A stretch of DNA of 32,186 nt from CAZGXM01 sp964529795 (GTDB lineage: Bacteria > Bacillota > JADQBR01). Shown piece by piece: positions 1-8,432 of this stretch. The notes under the pieces are model-generated. The model was not told the origin of the DNA and ran no database searches. It saw only the letters and a list, made by a program, of their open reading frames with translations. The position numbers and the translations under genes are program-made. Numbering within the stretch: position 1 is the stretch's first letter; each line of letters begins with the position of its first letter. Location: assembly GCA_964529795.1 (NCBI GenBank), contig CAZGXM010000027.1:1-32186 (forward strand). The letters are read 5' to 3'.

Positions 1-729
1 ACCTGCCAAGCCGGCAAAAGTCATCAACTCTGCACCCATGGCCACGCCCAAGCGGGCTATTTCCGCCAGGCCCCGGGTCATTAAAGCAGCCCTGGTATTG
101 TCTCCGTAACCCAAACCATCGGAAATGCCGGTACAAAGGGCGATGACGTTTTTCAGCGCCCCGCCCAGTTCAACGCCCGTCAAATCCGGGTGGGTATAAA
201 CCCGAAACGACGAAGCCATAAACAGGTCCTGCACCTTACGGGCCACTTCTTTTTCCACGGCAGATACCACCACTGCAGTGGGCAGGTGGCGGCTCACCTC
301 TTCAGCGTGGCTGGGGCCGGACAGCACCGCCACTTTATCTTTCAGGTCGGAAGGCAGTTCCTCCAGCATCACCCGGCTCAAGCACAGACCGGTTTTCCTT
401 TCCAATCCCTTGGCAGTGTTGACAATGGCCTCATGGCTGTCAAGCAGTGGGGCGATATCTTTCACCACTGGTCGCACCGCCTGGGAAGGAACTGCCAGTA
501 CCAACACCTCTTTTCGCTGCACGGCAGCTTCCAGGTCCCCGGTGGCGGTAATGTTTTCGGGTATTTCAATATCCGGCAGGTAACGGTGGTTGGTCCTTTG
601 CTCGTTTATCTCCGCCACACATTCCTCCCGCCGGGCCCAAAGGGTAACATCAATTCCTTTTTCCGCCAGCAAAATGGCTAAAGCGGTGCCCCAGCTCCCG
701 GCACCGATAACTGCAACTTTCCCGTCCAC
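1..729 (-). CDS. gpsA: Glycerol-3-phosphate dehydrogenase [NAD(P)+], C-terminus cut by window edge
   Basis: Reduces dihydroxyacetone phosphate to sn-glycerol 3-phosphate, the cytosolic backbone precursor for phospholipids. The first 243 residues are present of a family usually near 340. The N-terminal Rossmann glycine motif GAGSWG lies at residues 9-14. A later segment, ELGGALKNVIAL, carries the family's catalytic lysine, and SDGLGYGDNTRAALMTRG is the conserved substrate-binding region. The start is GTG at 729, preceded by an AGGGGTG ribosome-binding site; no ATG is available nearby. It follows plsY by 12 bp. GpsA makes the acyl acceptor that PlsY uses, so the two are adjacent steps of phosphatidic acid synthesis. 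The 3' end lies beyond the left edge. Confidence 0.95.
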   Translation of the reverse strand, partial: MDGKVAVIGAGSWGTALAILLAEKGIDVTLWARREECVAEINEQRTNHRYLPDIEIPENITATGDLEAAVQRKEVLVLAVPSQAVRPVVKDIAPLLDSHEAIVNTAKGLERKTGLCLSRVMLEELPSDLKDKVAVLSGPSHAEEVSRHLPTAVVVSAVEKEVARKVQDLFMASSFRVYTHPDLTGVELGGALKNVIALCTGISDGLGYGDNTRAALMTRGLAEIARLGVAMGAELMTFAGLAG

Positions 730-741
730 AATAACACACCC

Positions 742-1332
742 CTATCGAAATCGCTCGGTAATCCTGGGTTCCATGCCGTTACGCAGGCGGGTAATATTGG
801 CCCGGTGCTTGTAAATTACAAAGGAAGCAGCCACAAGTGCGTAAATTACGTAGGGCCAAGGGCGGTGATAGAGTATTAAAAATAGCGGCACACTGGCTGC
901 ACCAAGAATGGAACCCAGGGAAACATAGCGAGACAGTACAACTACCAGCACAAACACTACCACAGCCCAGAACACTACCTTGGGTGCAATGGCCAAAAAG
1001 GTGCCGGCACCGGTGGCCACACCCTTGCCGCCGCGAAACCGGAGAAACACGGAGAAGGTATGGCCAAACATCACGACAAAACCGGCAGTCACCACCAAAA
1101 ACGGCCCTCCCACATGACGGGCGACAAGAACCGCAACAAGGCCTTTCAAAACATCGGCTGCCAGCACCAGGATACCCGCGGCCGGCCCCATAATGCGGAA
1201 AGCATTGGTTGCACCCACATTACCACTGCCATACCTGCGGATATCAATTCCCTGCCAGTATTTGCCCACGACAAAGGCCATGGGAATGGAGCCAAGCAGG
1301 TAACTGAACACCAATACCAGCAGTTTAAGCAA
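742..1332 (-). CDS. plsY: Acyl-phosphate:glycerol-3-phosphate acyltransferase PlsY
   Basis: Integral membrane enzyme that transfers the acyl group from acyl phosphate to glycerol 3-phosphate, the first step of phosphatidic acid synthesis in most Gram-positive bacteria. The 196 residues are the normal length and nearly all hydrophobic. The motifs LLGSIP (near residue 15), GSGNVGATN (about 36-44) and FRGGKGVATG (about 100) are the family signatures that bind phosphate groups. The start is TTG at 1332 behind GGGGGCGG, five bases upstream. It sits between der and gpsA; the gap to der is 66 bp with no clear terminator, so co-transcription is likely. Confidence 0.95.
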   Translation of the reverse strand: MLKLLVLVFSYLLGSIPMAFVVGKYWQGIDIRRYGSGNVGATNAFRIMGPAAGILVLAADVLKGLVAVLVARHVGGPFLVVTAGFVVMFGHTFSVFLRFRGGKGVATGAGTFLAIAPKVVFWAVVVFVLVVVLSRYVSLGSILGAASVPLFLILYHRPWPYVIYALVAASFVIYKHRANITRLRNGMEPRITERFR

Positions 1333-1398
1333 CTTTTCCGCCCCCTTACTTTTCCGCCGGCTACAAGCGGCTTGATCACAACAGTCTCACGAGCGGTA

Positions 1399-2709
1399 TC
1401 ACTTTTCCCTTTTGCGTATCAACAGCCAAACCGGGTTGCCTTCAAAACCGAAGGCCTGCCTTAACTGGTTTTCAAGATAACGTTTATATGAAAAATGCAG
1501 TAACTTAGGTTCGTTGACAAAGAGAATAAACTTCGGCGGTTTCACTCCCGCCTGGGTGGCATAAAAAATCTTTAACCGTTTTCCCTTTTCCGCGGGCGGC
1601 GGGGTCAAACGGGTGGCCTCCGCCAACACGTCATTAAGCACACTGGTGGTTACCCTGCGGGCAGCCTGCTCCGCAACAAAGTCCACCAGATCAAGCACCT
1701 GATAGACTCGCTTTTTGGTCAATGCGGAAGTAAATGCCGTCGGTGCGTAATGCAGGAAAGCCAGTTCCCGGCGTATCTCCGCCTCAAAACGGTTGATGGT
1801 GGTGGCATCCTTGTCCACCATGTCCCATTTGTTAACCACCAGCACCGTGGCTTTACCCGCCTCGTGGGCATAGCCGGCGATTCTTTTATCCTGTTCGGTG
1901 ACGCCTTGAACAGCGTCGAGAATCATCAACACCACGTCGGAACGGTCAATGGCCCTGAGAGAGCGGATGACACTGTAGCGTTCGGTGGGGTTTTCGACCC
2001 TGCTCTTCCTGCGCAAGCCCGCAGTGTCAATTACCACGTACTGCCGCCCGTTGCGCCTGAAGACCGTATCGATGGCATCGCGGGTGGTCCCGGGCATGTC
2101 GCTGACAATCACCCGTTCCCGGCCGAGAAAAATATTCACCAGTGATGATTTGCCCACGTTGGGCCGGCCCACCACGGCGATTTTAATAACGTCGGGTTCG
2201 TAGTCATCCGCGGGCAAGTCGGGCATGGCCTCCGTCACCCGGTCCAAAAGGTCGCCCACATTCATACCGTGCATGGCGGAAACGGGAATGGGTTCCCCCA
2301 GGCCCAGCTGGTAAAACTCCATAAAGGCAGGGTTGTCAAACCGTTCCACCTTATTTACCGCCAAAATCACGGGTTTTTTGGTCTTGCGCAGCCGTTCCGC
2401 CACCGCGTAATCATCAGGTATAATGCCCAGTTTGCCGTCCACCACCAGGATGATTACGTCTGCTTCCTCCAGCGCCACCTCAACCTGTTTTTTGACCTGG
2501 CCGGTAAGACTGTCCTCTTCCTTGAATTCCAATCCACCCGTATCTATCAGGGTAAAGTCCCGCCCCAGCCAGGTGGCATCCCGGTACAGCCTGTCCCGGG
2601 TAACGCCGGGAGTATCCTCGACAATAGCGGCACGGCCGCCGCATATCCTGTTGAACAGTGTCGATTTGCCGACATTGGGCCGACCCACTATGGCAATTAC
2701 CGGTTTCAT
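1399..2709 (-). CDS. der: Ribosome-assembly GTPase Der (EngA)
   Basis: Essential GTPase with two tandem G domains and a KH-like C-terminal domain, required for maturation of the 50S ribosomal subunit. The 436 residues match the family. G domain 1 starts with GRPNVGKST (about residues 9-17), followed by DTGG and NKVE. G domain 2 begins with GRPNVGKSS near residue 181, followed by DTAG and NKWD. The remaining ~100 residues form the KH-like domain. Its ATG start overlaps the 3' end of the upstream DUF512 gene by four bases, indicating translational coupling. The neighbourhood with plsY and gpsA downstream resembles the der-gpsA pairing of Bacillus subtilis. Confidence 0.97.
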   Translation of the reverse strand: MKPVIAIVGRPNVGKSTLFNRICGGRAAIVEDTPGVTRDRLYRDATWLGRDFTLIDTGGLEFKEEDSLTGQVKKQVEVALEEADVIILVVDGKLGIIPDDYAVAERLRKTKKPVILAVNKVERFDNPAFMEFYQLGLGEPIPVSAMHGMNVGDLLDRVTEAMPDLPADDYEPDVIKIAVVGRPNVGKSSLVNIFLGRERVIVSDMPGTTRDAIDTVFRRNGRQYVVIDTAGLRRKSRVENPTERYSVIRSLRAIDRSDVVLMILDAVQGVTEQDKRIAGYAHEAGKATVLVVNKWDMVDKDATTINRFEAEIRRELAFLHYAPTAFTSALTKKRVYQVLDLVDFVAEQAARRVTTSVLNDVLAEATRLTPPPAEKGKRLKIFYATQAGVKPPKFILFVNEPKLLHFSYKRYLENQLRQAFGFEGNPVWLLIRKREK

Positions 2710-4037
2710 GACAACCCCCCAAAGCCCAGTCCGGCCAGCAGCGCTACCGGTTCCGTGCTTATCGCTTCAATCTGCATGTCCAACTGCCGGGATACTTCTG
2801 TCACACTCAGGTTGTCCAGGAAAAGCTCTGTCCCCTCTTTCAGCATCACATCGGGCAACAGCAGCATTCCGCCCTTTCTTTCAGGAATAGTGAGCTTTTG
2901 CATGATATTTTTCAGCACATCCCCACCGGTTATCAGACCGGCAACCGTTACACTAGTGCCAAAAAAATAATTGTCCAGGATTACAACCTTGATATTGACA
3001 GCAGGAAACTTTTGTACCAGGGATACCGCTGCCCGGTGCAGCAGCGGCGCTGCCGCCCAACCGGTGCCAATGAAAAACTGTTGTTCCCCGGCAGGGGGAA
3101 CCAACTTTTGGGCCATTGCCCGCTGCCAGCCGTCTAAAAATTGCCGTGCCAGGCCCACGCCGTTTTCCAGTTGGGGAAAACCTTCGTAATGGTCTGCCGG
3201 CGGCACATCGAGCTTGCTTTTCAGATAAAATTCGTCCGCGGCAAAAACAAAACGGCTGCCGAATTTCGCCAACATTTCCCGCTGTTTGGCTTCAATTAAG
3301 GTCAGAATCTCTTTGGCTTTATCCGCAGTAAAGGGTTTAATCCTTGTCAACCCCCGCCGGTATCTGGTAAGACCGACGGGCACAACGGCGAGTGACTGCA
3401 CCGCGGGCCAGAGAGCGGACAGGTCAGTGACGGTCTTTTCCAACTCGGCCCCGTCGTTTATCCCCGGGCACAGCACCACCTGGGTATGCAGGGTGATATG
3501 GTTCCGGGCTAAAAAGGTAAGCTGTTCCATTATTCCGCCCGCCCGGGGGTTGCCCATCATTTTCTGCCTGAGAACGGGACTGGTTGTATGTACGGAAACG
3601 TAAAGAGGGCTGAGTTTTAGTGCCGCTATCCGTTCCAATTGGGACGGAGTAACGTTGGTCAGGGTGATAAAGTTGCCAAAGAGAAAGGAATGCCGGTAGT
3701 CATCGTCTTTAACATAGAGGCTGTCCCGCATTCCGGGCGGCATTTGATCGACAAAACAAAACAGGCATTTATTGGCACACTGCCGGATGTTACCGAAATC
3801 CTCAACCTCGATGCCCAGATCCTCTCCCGTATCCTTTTCAATATCCACCAGCCATTCCTCACCGCTGCCTTTCCGCAGGTAAAGGGTAAGCGCTGCTTCA
3901 GCAGTCAAGTAGCGATAATCCAGTAAATCTTCCACTTTTCGTCCATTGACCGCCAGTATTTCATCTCCCGGTTCCATTCCTATTTCTGCAGCAATGGAAC
4001 CGGGGTTGATGCGCTCGACTTTCAAGCCACTGCTCAT
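2706..4037 (-). CDS. DUF512 radical SAM protein with N-terminal PDZ-like domain
   Basis: Putative radical S-adenosylmethionine enzyme of the PDZ-radical SAM-DUF512 family (TIGR03279 type); the substrate is unknown. Numbered from the start chosen here, a PDZ-like segment (residues ~5-60, including GSIAAEIGMEPGDEIL) precedes the radical SAM cluster motif CX3CX2C at C87, C91 and C94 (CANKCLFC). The DUF512 region follows from about residue 240 to the end. I prefer the ATG at 4037, which has GGATGGGGTGG just upstream. An in-frame ATG at 4079 would add 14 residues and has only a poor site. It overlaps der by four bases. In anaerobic spore-formers this family commonly neighbours der, which fits this context. 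Confidence 0.9.
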   Translation of the reverse strand: MSSGLKVERINPGSIAAEIGMEPGDEILAVNGRKVEDLLDYRYLTAEAALTLYLRKGSGEEWLVDIEKDTGEDLGIEVEDFGNIRQCANKCLFCFVDQMPPGMRDSLYVKDDDYRHSFLFGNFITLTNVTPSQLERIAALKLSPLYVSVHTTSPVLRQKMMGNPRAGGIMEQLTFLARNHITLHTQVVLCPGINDGAELEKTVTDLSALWPAVQSLAVVPVGLTRYRRGLTRIKPFTADKAKEILTLIEAKQREMLAKFGSRFVFAADEFYLKSKLDVPPADHYEGFPQLENGVGLARQFLDGWQRAMAQKLVPPAGEQQFFIGTGWAAAPLLHRAAVSLVQKFPAVNIKVVILDNYFFGTSVTVAGLITGGDVLKNIMQKLTIPERKGGMLLLPDVMLKEGTELFLDNLSVTEVSRQLDMQIEAISTEPVALLAGLGFGGLS

Positions 4038-4097
4038 AATATTGCCACCCCATCCATTATCCCCCTTATTATCTATCATATTAATACACCAGTCAAG

Positions 4098-4562
4098 TTA
4101 ATTCAAATAGCCCAGTTCCTCCTGCAATCGCCGGACCTGCTTGACGTAATTGGGATAGGTCCTTCTGATGGACGCCAAGACCAGGGGTCTCCCCACCGCT
4201 TTTAAACCCAGGTCCAATGACAGGTAGCCACCCCATTTTAATGCCGCCGTGGTGTACTTCAACGCGTCCACCAGACGCACACCATTCCGAGGAAGACCGT
4301 ACAAGTCCAAAAAGCGGCGCACAGTCCTAGGTACAAGAAGCTTTTCGTTGCCCACGGGCAAGGTGTACACCTGGTTCCCCCACTCATCCTTCCCGATAAA
4401 AAACGGTGTGCCCGCGGGATAGCCCTGCCGGTCGTCAAAATGGGGCAGGGCCAGGATCTCTTTCGTTGATGCGGTTTTATCCCCTGGCAGCAGCCCCAAA
4501 TGAATGCCGGCGGTGACAACACTGGCATGAACACCGCTGTGACAATAATAAAATATTTTCAC
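4098..4562 (-). CDS. DUF3189 family protein, second copy
   Basis: A 154-residue protein of the DUF3189 family, known mainly from spore-forming clostridia; the function is not established. It begins MKIFYYCHSGVHASV and keeps the family's small N-terminal histidine/serine-rich segment, followed by an HLGLLP turn, an FxIGKDEWGN strand and a C-terminal helix. It is clearly a paralogue of the gene directly upstream. Its GTG start overlaps the TGA of that gene in a GTGA arrangement, with AAAGGAG upstream, so the pair is translationally coupled. No transmembrane segment or signal peptide is visible. The DUF3189 assignment is confident; any biochemical role would be a guess. Confidence 0.85.
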   Translation of the reverse strand: MKIFYYCHSGVHASVVTAGIHLGLLPGDKTASTKEILALPHFDDRQGYPAGTPFFIGKDEWGNQVYTLPVGNEKLLVPRTVRRFLDLYGLPRNGVRLVDALKYTTAALKWGGYLSLDLGLKAVGRPLVLASIRRTYPNYVKQVRRLQEELGYLN

Positions 4563-5035
4563 TTCTTTGACTCCTTTAGCTGCATGATGGTTGTCTTAAC
4601 CTGGTCAACAAGCTTAACAAAGTTGGCATGGGACTGGCGGGTGCCGAAAATAACAATCGGGCGCCCCACACAGACGATACCCAGCCTGCGGGATAAAATC
4701 CCGCCCACAACCATAAGCCAATTGACGCAGGACATGGTATCCACTATCAGCAGGTCATCCTGGGGAATAGAAAAAACCCGCGCCAAACCACGGATTAACG
4801 GCTCAAACATCGGACCCAAATTGCGTTTTCCCACGATATATACTTCATTTCCTTCACTGTCCGCACCCATATATTTAAAATCCCCGTGATCTTCGACAAG
4901 CTGCCGGTCAAAATATGGTATCTGCTTTAATTCGCCGGCTTTTGGCAGCCTGGTCTCCGGTATCAGTCCCAAATGAAGCGCTGCCGCGGTTACAGACGAG
5001 TGAGAACCACCAAAACAGTGGTAAATGATTTTCAT
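4559..5035 (-). CDS. DUF3189 family protein, first copy
   Basis: A 158-residue soluble protein of the DUF3189 family, paralogous to the gene that follows. It starts MKIIYHCFGGSHSSVTA, with a cysteine followed by a Gly-Gly-Ser-His-Ser run that is the most conserved part of the family. It then has HLGLIP, an NEVYIVGK strand and a hydrophobic WLMVVGGI helix. I chose the ATG at 5035 because GGGAGG lies six bases upstream; a TTG at 5053 would place that site inside the coding sequence. A structured inverted-repeat element lies directly upstream (5055-5145), separating it from the YIEGIA partner gene. The function is unknown. Confidence 0.85.
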   Translation of the reverse strand: MKIIYHCFGGSHSSVTAAALHLGLIPETRLPKAGELKQIPYFDRQLVEDHGDFKYMGADSEGNEVYIVGKRNLGPMFEPLIRGLARVFSIPQDDLLIVDTMSCVNWLMVVGGILSRRLGIVCVGRPIVIFGTRQSHANFVKLVDQVKTTIMQLKESKK

Positions 5036-5054
5036 TTTTTCCCTCCCTTTCAAT

Positions 5055-5145
5055 GGGGACGGTTTCCTGCCTTGAATACCGGTTTCTGTAAAGGAAACGC
5101 GGTACCTGTTTCCAGTTTATGGAATTTAAGTCAGGAACCGTCCCC
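5055..5145. repeat. GGGGAC-ended imperfect inverted repeat (REP/MITE-like)
   Basis: The left arm at 5055-5073 (ggggacggtttcctgcctt) and the right arm at 5128-5145 (aagtcaggaaccgtcccc) are inverted copies differing by one indel and one mismatch. The 54 bases between them can form further hairpins, for example a GGAAAC / GTTTCC pair. The right arm abuts the gene at 5145 so closely that its last base supplies part of the TAG stop codon. Related half-sites occur at 16436-16458 and 8508-8540. It has no coding capacity of its own. Confidence 0.7.
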
Positions 5146-5345
5146 TAATGTTTTACAAGCATATAAATACCGTTCTCCAGGTCGTGGGCCATGGCCATCA
5201 AGGTCCGGCTCATGATTAAGGCCAGCCACTCCTGTTCCTTTTTTGTCTTTACGTAAAAAGCGGGGGCTTCCCCCGGCGAAACCCGGTCCCTAACTTCATC
5301 CAACACTATTAATGCCAAAATGCGCTGTTTCAATTCCACATCCAT
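5145..5345 (-). CDS. Small partner protein of YIEGIA (capping complex subunit type)
   Basis: A 66-residue acidic-to-neutral protein beginning MDVELKQRILALIVLDEVRD, with a central helix containing the pair KKEQEWLALIM. Small proteins of this type are encoded directly after YIEGIA genes in clostridia and are annotated as the capping complex subunit for YIEGIA. I assign it by size, position and sequence resemblance. The ATG at 5345 is chosen because AGGGTGA lies eight bases upstream; a GTG at 5354 would overlap that site. It begins 10 bp after the YIEGIA stop codon, so the two are surely co-expressed. Its stop codon lies at the edge of the inverted-repeat element. Confidence 0.75.
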   Translation of the reverse strand: MDVELKQRILALIVLDEVRDRVSPGEAPAFYVKTKKEQEWLALIMSRTLMAMAHDLENGIYMLVKH

Positions 5346-5355
5346 CAATATCACC

Positions 5356-6246
5356 CTAATCTGCAGCCTGGCGCCCCGGTCCGGACATCAGCGGTTTAAC
5401 CTTACTGCTTTCCAATACCGGCGTCATCTTGATGGCCTTTATCAGCGGCTTGATATCCGGTTCCAGTGGGAGAATAAACAGGCCAATTTTTCCGGTATCG
5501 ATATCTTTCCTGGCCAGAGGCGTCCATTCCACTTCACCGACTTCCTTTTTGCTGCCTAGGAGGCTGGCAGCCACCTGCAGGATGGCCTGGCGCTGGCCCA
5601 CACTGTTTAAAGTAGCCCGGCCATTGTCATCCTTGGGTTTGATTATTACCCCCAGTCCCTCTTTTAAAATTTTTCTCCGGGACTCGGTCAAACCCACGTT
5701 CATAATCACAATATTGTCCACCATTAACAAAGCCCCTTCAAAATGGGGCTTACAGGGGATAATCTCGGCTATATCACCCACAACCTTCCCCTTCATCAAA
5801 TAAGTGTTCGCATAAATAATCAGGACAGCTGCCAGCACGCCGTATATCCAACCGCTATAAAAGGTTACCAGACTGGCCACCAGCGACGTAAACATCACCA
5901 GGTAGTTGCGGGACTCAAAAACCCGGGCGATACCTTCAATGTAGTCCTTGCCCCTGGGAACTAAAGCCAACTCTTCCAGTTCCGACAGGGATTCCCGCTC
6001 CATATTGCGAATGTCCCGGAACTGCTGCGCTGCCAGGGCAAGAAAAGTGACGGCGGTAAATTCCTTTTCCAGCAAGGCGGGAACTGCCACCGCGCCCAGT
6101 GCTGCGGCAATAACCCCCAAGCCAAGGTGGGTAACGTACCCGTGAGGGTAGCCGGGAAATTGGCGATAATCTGACCGCAGCATGTACAGGCGGGCGGCAG
6201 TACCCATAATGATTCCTGTCACTACCGCGACGATATATTCATTCAA
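5356..6246 (-). CDS. YIEGIA family membrane protein
   Basis: A 296-residue polytopic membrane protein that carries the defining YIEGIA motif at residues 102-107, within RGKDYIEGIARVFESRNYL. Hydrophobic segments at about 3-22, 40-60 and 118-145 suggest a membrane-embedded N-terminal half. The C-terminal 140 residues (from about ADIAEIIPCK) are hydrophilic and probably cytosolic. The start is TTG at 6246 with GGGGAGG nine bases upstream. The family (PF14045 type, which includes B. subtilis YphB) occurs in spore-formers and neighbours der and gpsA there too. Here it lies between spoIIP and its small partner. A sporulation role is likely from distribution and neighbours, but the activity is unknown. 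Confidence 0.85.
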   Translation of the reverse strand: MNEYIVAVVTGIIMGTAARLYMLRSDYRQFPGYPHGYVTHLGLGVIAAALGAVAVPALLEKEFTAVTFLALAAQQFRDIRNMERESLSELEELALVPRGKDYIEGIARVFESRNYLVMFTSLVASLVTFYSGWIYGVLAAVLIIYANTYLMKGKVVGDIAEIIPCKPHFEGALLMVDNIVIMNVGLTESRRKILKEGLGVIIKPKDDNGRATLNSVGQRQAILQVAASLLGSKKEVGEVEWTPLARKDIDTGKIGLFILPLEPDIKPLIKAIKMTPVLESSKVKPLMSGPGRQAAD

Positions 6247-6264
6247 CTGCTTGTTCCTCCCCTT

Positions 6265-6299
6265 TTCGACGTTCGATGTTCGAGGTTCGAAGTTCGAAA
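6265..6299. repeat. Five tandem 7-bp TTCGANG units
   Basis: Five uninterrupted 7-bp units in the gap between spoIIP and the YIEGIA gene: ttcgacg, ttcgatg, ttcgagg, ttcgaag and ttcgaaa. They differ only at the last two positions. Four related arrays occur at 18744-18764, 24994-25028, 29151-29171 and 29706-29726. This is the cleanest copy. Confidence 0.75.
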
Positions 6300-6314
6300 T
6301 AAGCTTTTTTGTAA

Positions 6315-7625
6315 CTAATCTTTTTGGTAGTTGGCACGTTCATCGTTAGTGTCTGCCAGCTTTTCCTCCACTTCCTCAATGCGGAAAACTTTTTCGTTTA
6401 TCTGTGACTGGAGCACATTTCCTTTTTTGCCCGGCTTGTCCTTCTTGGTACGCCCCAGGTAGTTGGCCCATTCTTCACCGGTACCGAACTTTTTCAGTTT
6501 TTTCCAGGACTCCTGCCAGCTGCCGGTACTGATTAATAGGAACAGGCCACCGCCAACCAACAGGGCGCCCAAAACCCAAAGCAAACTGGTCCAGTCACCG
6601 CCGGTACTGGGCGGGTTGGTGGTCTCCGCCTGTCCGGGATTGACAGGTCCGGGGCCGGCCTTGCCCGGGGCGGTGGCAATACCCAGTACTCTCGGTAAGG
6701 CATCGGCAAACAGCTGCACACCGTTAATGGCCCGTTCTTTTTTATTGGTATGGGTACCGGCCTCAATCAGTATTGCCCGGGGAGACAGGTCCTGGTTGTA
6801 ATTCCCCTTGGCCATAAAAATCTCTTTAATCAACCCGGGGTGTATACTGTCCAACTGGGCTTTAATACGTTTGGCAAAATCCAAATTAGCCTGCATATTC
6901 GGGTTCTGCCGGCCCACCACCAGCCTGATTTTGGTGACCGGCTCACCGCTGATCTTGTCCCGGTAAAAGTCCGGGTCGGGTATCCCGTCCCGGTGGACGT
7001 CAATCATCGCCGCCAGCCTCTTCTTCAATAATTTAAAGGCTGTTCTTCTTGAACGTTTATAGGCATTTTGGTCATGGGGCAAGTGGTTGGCATCACTCCA
7101 GGCGGTATTGATACCCATTTTCTTCAGGTCCTGAGAAAGATTCCGCCCCACGTCAATAATGCCGCCTTTACCCTGAATGGATTCCGTGCCGTCGGAAGGG
7201 ACATAGGATTCGTCGTTGTGGGTCTGGTAAATGCCAATTAGATTTCTGGCATTGCCGCCCTGTACCGGTACGGTGCTGTTTACCGGTGTAAAGTCCCGCC
7301 CGGCGACAGCAGGCATTTCCACATCTTTAATATATTTGGCATAAGCTGTGTCACCACTGACCCGTTCAATGCGGTACAGCTTATTGTCTGCCGTGATAAT
7401 TTCGTCCTCGGGGTAAACCATATGGCTGGTTTTACTGATCACTTCCCCCCGGGAAGCCACAATGGTAAAATAGCCACCGTCCTGTCGCTCCCCTTCAAAC
7501 AGGCCCACAAAGGGGATGTCAATCTCCGGCTTTAAGGCAGCTTGATAAGCCTGCTGCCCGCCGATAACGAGCATTCCCAGCAATACCATTATCAGAGCAG
7601 CACCAAATCGCAATCCCTTATTCAC
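6315..7625 (-). CDS. spoIIP: Stage II sporulation protein P, with extra C-terminal TM and tail
   Basis: Peptidoglycan amidase/endopeptidase of the SpoIID-SpoIIM-SpoIIP engulfment complex, which thins septal wall so the mother cell can engulf the forespore. From the GTG at 7625 (AAAGGGGTG just upstream) it has 436 residues. An N-terminal membrane anchor lies at about 7-30. The catalytic domain follows, with probable zinc ligands H136 and E139 in YQTHNDES, H211 in DVHRDG and catalytic E288 in IEAGTHTN. Unlike the single-anchor B. subtilis protein, a second hydrophobic segment lies at about 348-367, followed by a ~70-residue charged tail with coiled-coil character. The start overlaps the DUF1614 stop by eight bases. 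An ATG at 7667 is possible but has a weaker site. Confidence 0.92.
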   Translation of the reverse strand: MNKGLRFGAALIMVLLGMLVIGGQQAYQAALKPEIDIPFVGLFEGERQDGGYFTIVASRGEVISKTSHMVYPEDEIITADNKLYRIERVSGDTAYAKYIKDVEMPAVAGRDFTPVNSTVPVQGGNARNLIGIYQTHNDESYVPSDGTESIQGKGGIIDVGRNLSQDLKKMGINTAWSDANHLPHDQNAYKRSRRTAFKLLKKRLAAMIDVHRDGIPDPDFYRDKISGEPVTKIRLVVGRQNPNMQANLDFAKRIKAQLDSIHPGLIKEIFMAKGNYNQDLSPRAILIEAGTHTNKKERAINGVQLFADALPRVLGIATAPGKAGPGPVNPGQAETTNPPSTGGDWTSLLWVLGALLVGGGLFLLISTGSWQESWKKLKKFGTGEEWANYLGRTKKDKPGKKGNVLQSQINEKVFRIEEVEEKLADTNDERANYQKD

Positions 7626-8394
7626 GGTCAACACCCCTTTCCACCCTGTTTTGCTCTTTGTCTCCATCCGTCCTGTTTTCTCCACGTTCACGATGTATTT
7701 CCTCACCCGTTCCCAGACCGGGTTTCTTGAGACCACGAACCAACTCCTCCGGCCTGCCTTCCGTGGCGGGTCCACCCTGCAGCCTTTCCCGGCTTTCGCC
7801 GACTATTTCGGCTAACAACACCGCCACCAGCCCGGCCAGGACTATGGCATCAAAGGCTCCGGCGCCGCCGATGGCTACCGTGCCGCCGATGCCCCGAGTA
7901 GCCAGGTAAAAGTAGTTGATCACATCCAAACTCAACACACCCAGGGTAGCGGCAATAAATGACGCCCGGCGGGAACGTCCCAAAAGATAAGCGACACCGC
8001 CGCCAACGATTGGATAGACCCAAAGCGGGTCAAGGACGTCAAATCTTGCCCCGGGGTCGCCGCTCATCACCCTGCTGCCGATAAACCAGATGGCAACTGC
8101 TGTGGCGGCAGTGGCACCAAGGGTACGTATCCATTCCTTGGCAGTCCCGGCCCTGAACAGGACATATAAGGCCAGCAACACCGGAATGACACCGCCACCC
8201 ACATTGATGCTGGTATCGACGGTACCGGTGGTGAGCGGGATGTCAATGAAACTGCCGATTATCATGGCGGCAATCACCGCCAGCGCCGCCTTGTCCGTCA
8301 GGCGCATCCGGTCCAATACCCGGTGGGCCAGGCCAAAATAAATCAAGATTGATACAACCAATAAGGCAATCATTCCTATGGGAAACCCTGCCAT
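7618..8394 (-). CDS. DUF1614 family membrane protein
   Basis: A 258-residue integral membrane protein of the DUF1614 family, function unknown. Six or seven hydrophobic segments fill residues 1-205, with Gly/Ala-rich helices such as IGGTVAIGGAGAFDAIVLAGL. The last ~50 residues are hydrophilic and highly charged, and probably cytosolic. The ATG at 8394 follows GGAAGGAGAG by eight bases; an upstream ATG at 8415 would put that site inside the gene. It is the first gene of the sporulation run and overlaps spoIIP, so the two are translated together. A forespore-type promoter candidate lies upstream. DUF1614 proteins are widespread in clostridia; co-transcription with spoIIP suggests, but does not prove, a sporulation role. 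Confidence 0.85.
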   Translation of the reverse strand: MAGFPIGMIALLVVSILIYFGLAHRVLDRMRLTDKAALAVIAAMIIGSFIDIPLTTGTVDTSINVGGGVIPVLLALYVLFRAGTAKEWIRTLGATAATAVAIWFIGSRVMSGDPGARFDVLDPLWVYPIVGGGVAYLLGRSRRASFIAATLGVLSLDVINYFYLATRGIGGTVAIGGAGAFDAIVLAGLVAVLLAEIVGESRERLQGGPATEGRPEELVRGLKKPGLGTGEEIHRERGENRTDGDKEQNRVERGVDRE

Positions 8395-8432
8395 AAAACA
8401 CTCTCCTTCCGGCATAAGTATTCTTCACAGGT

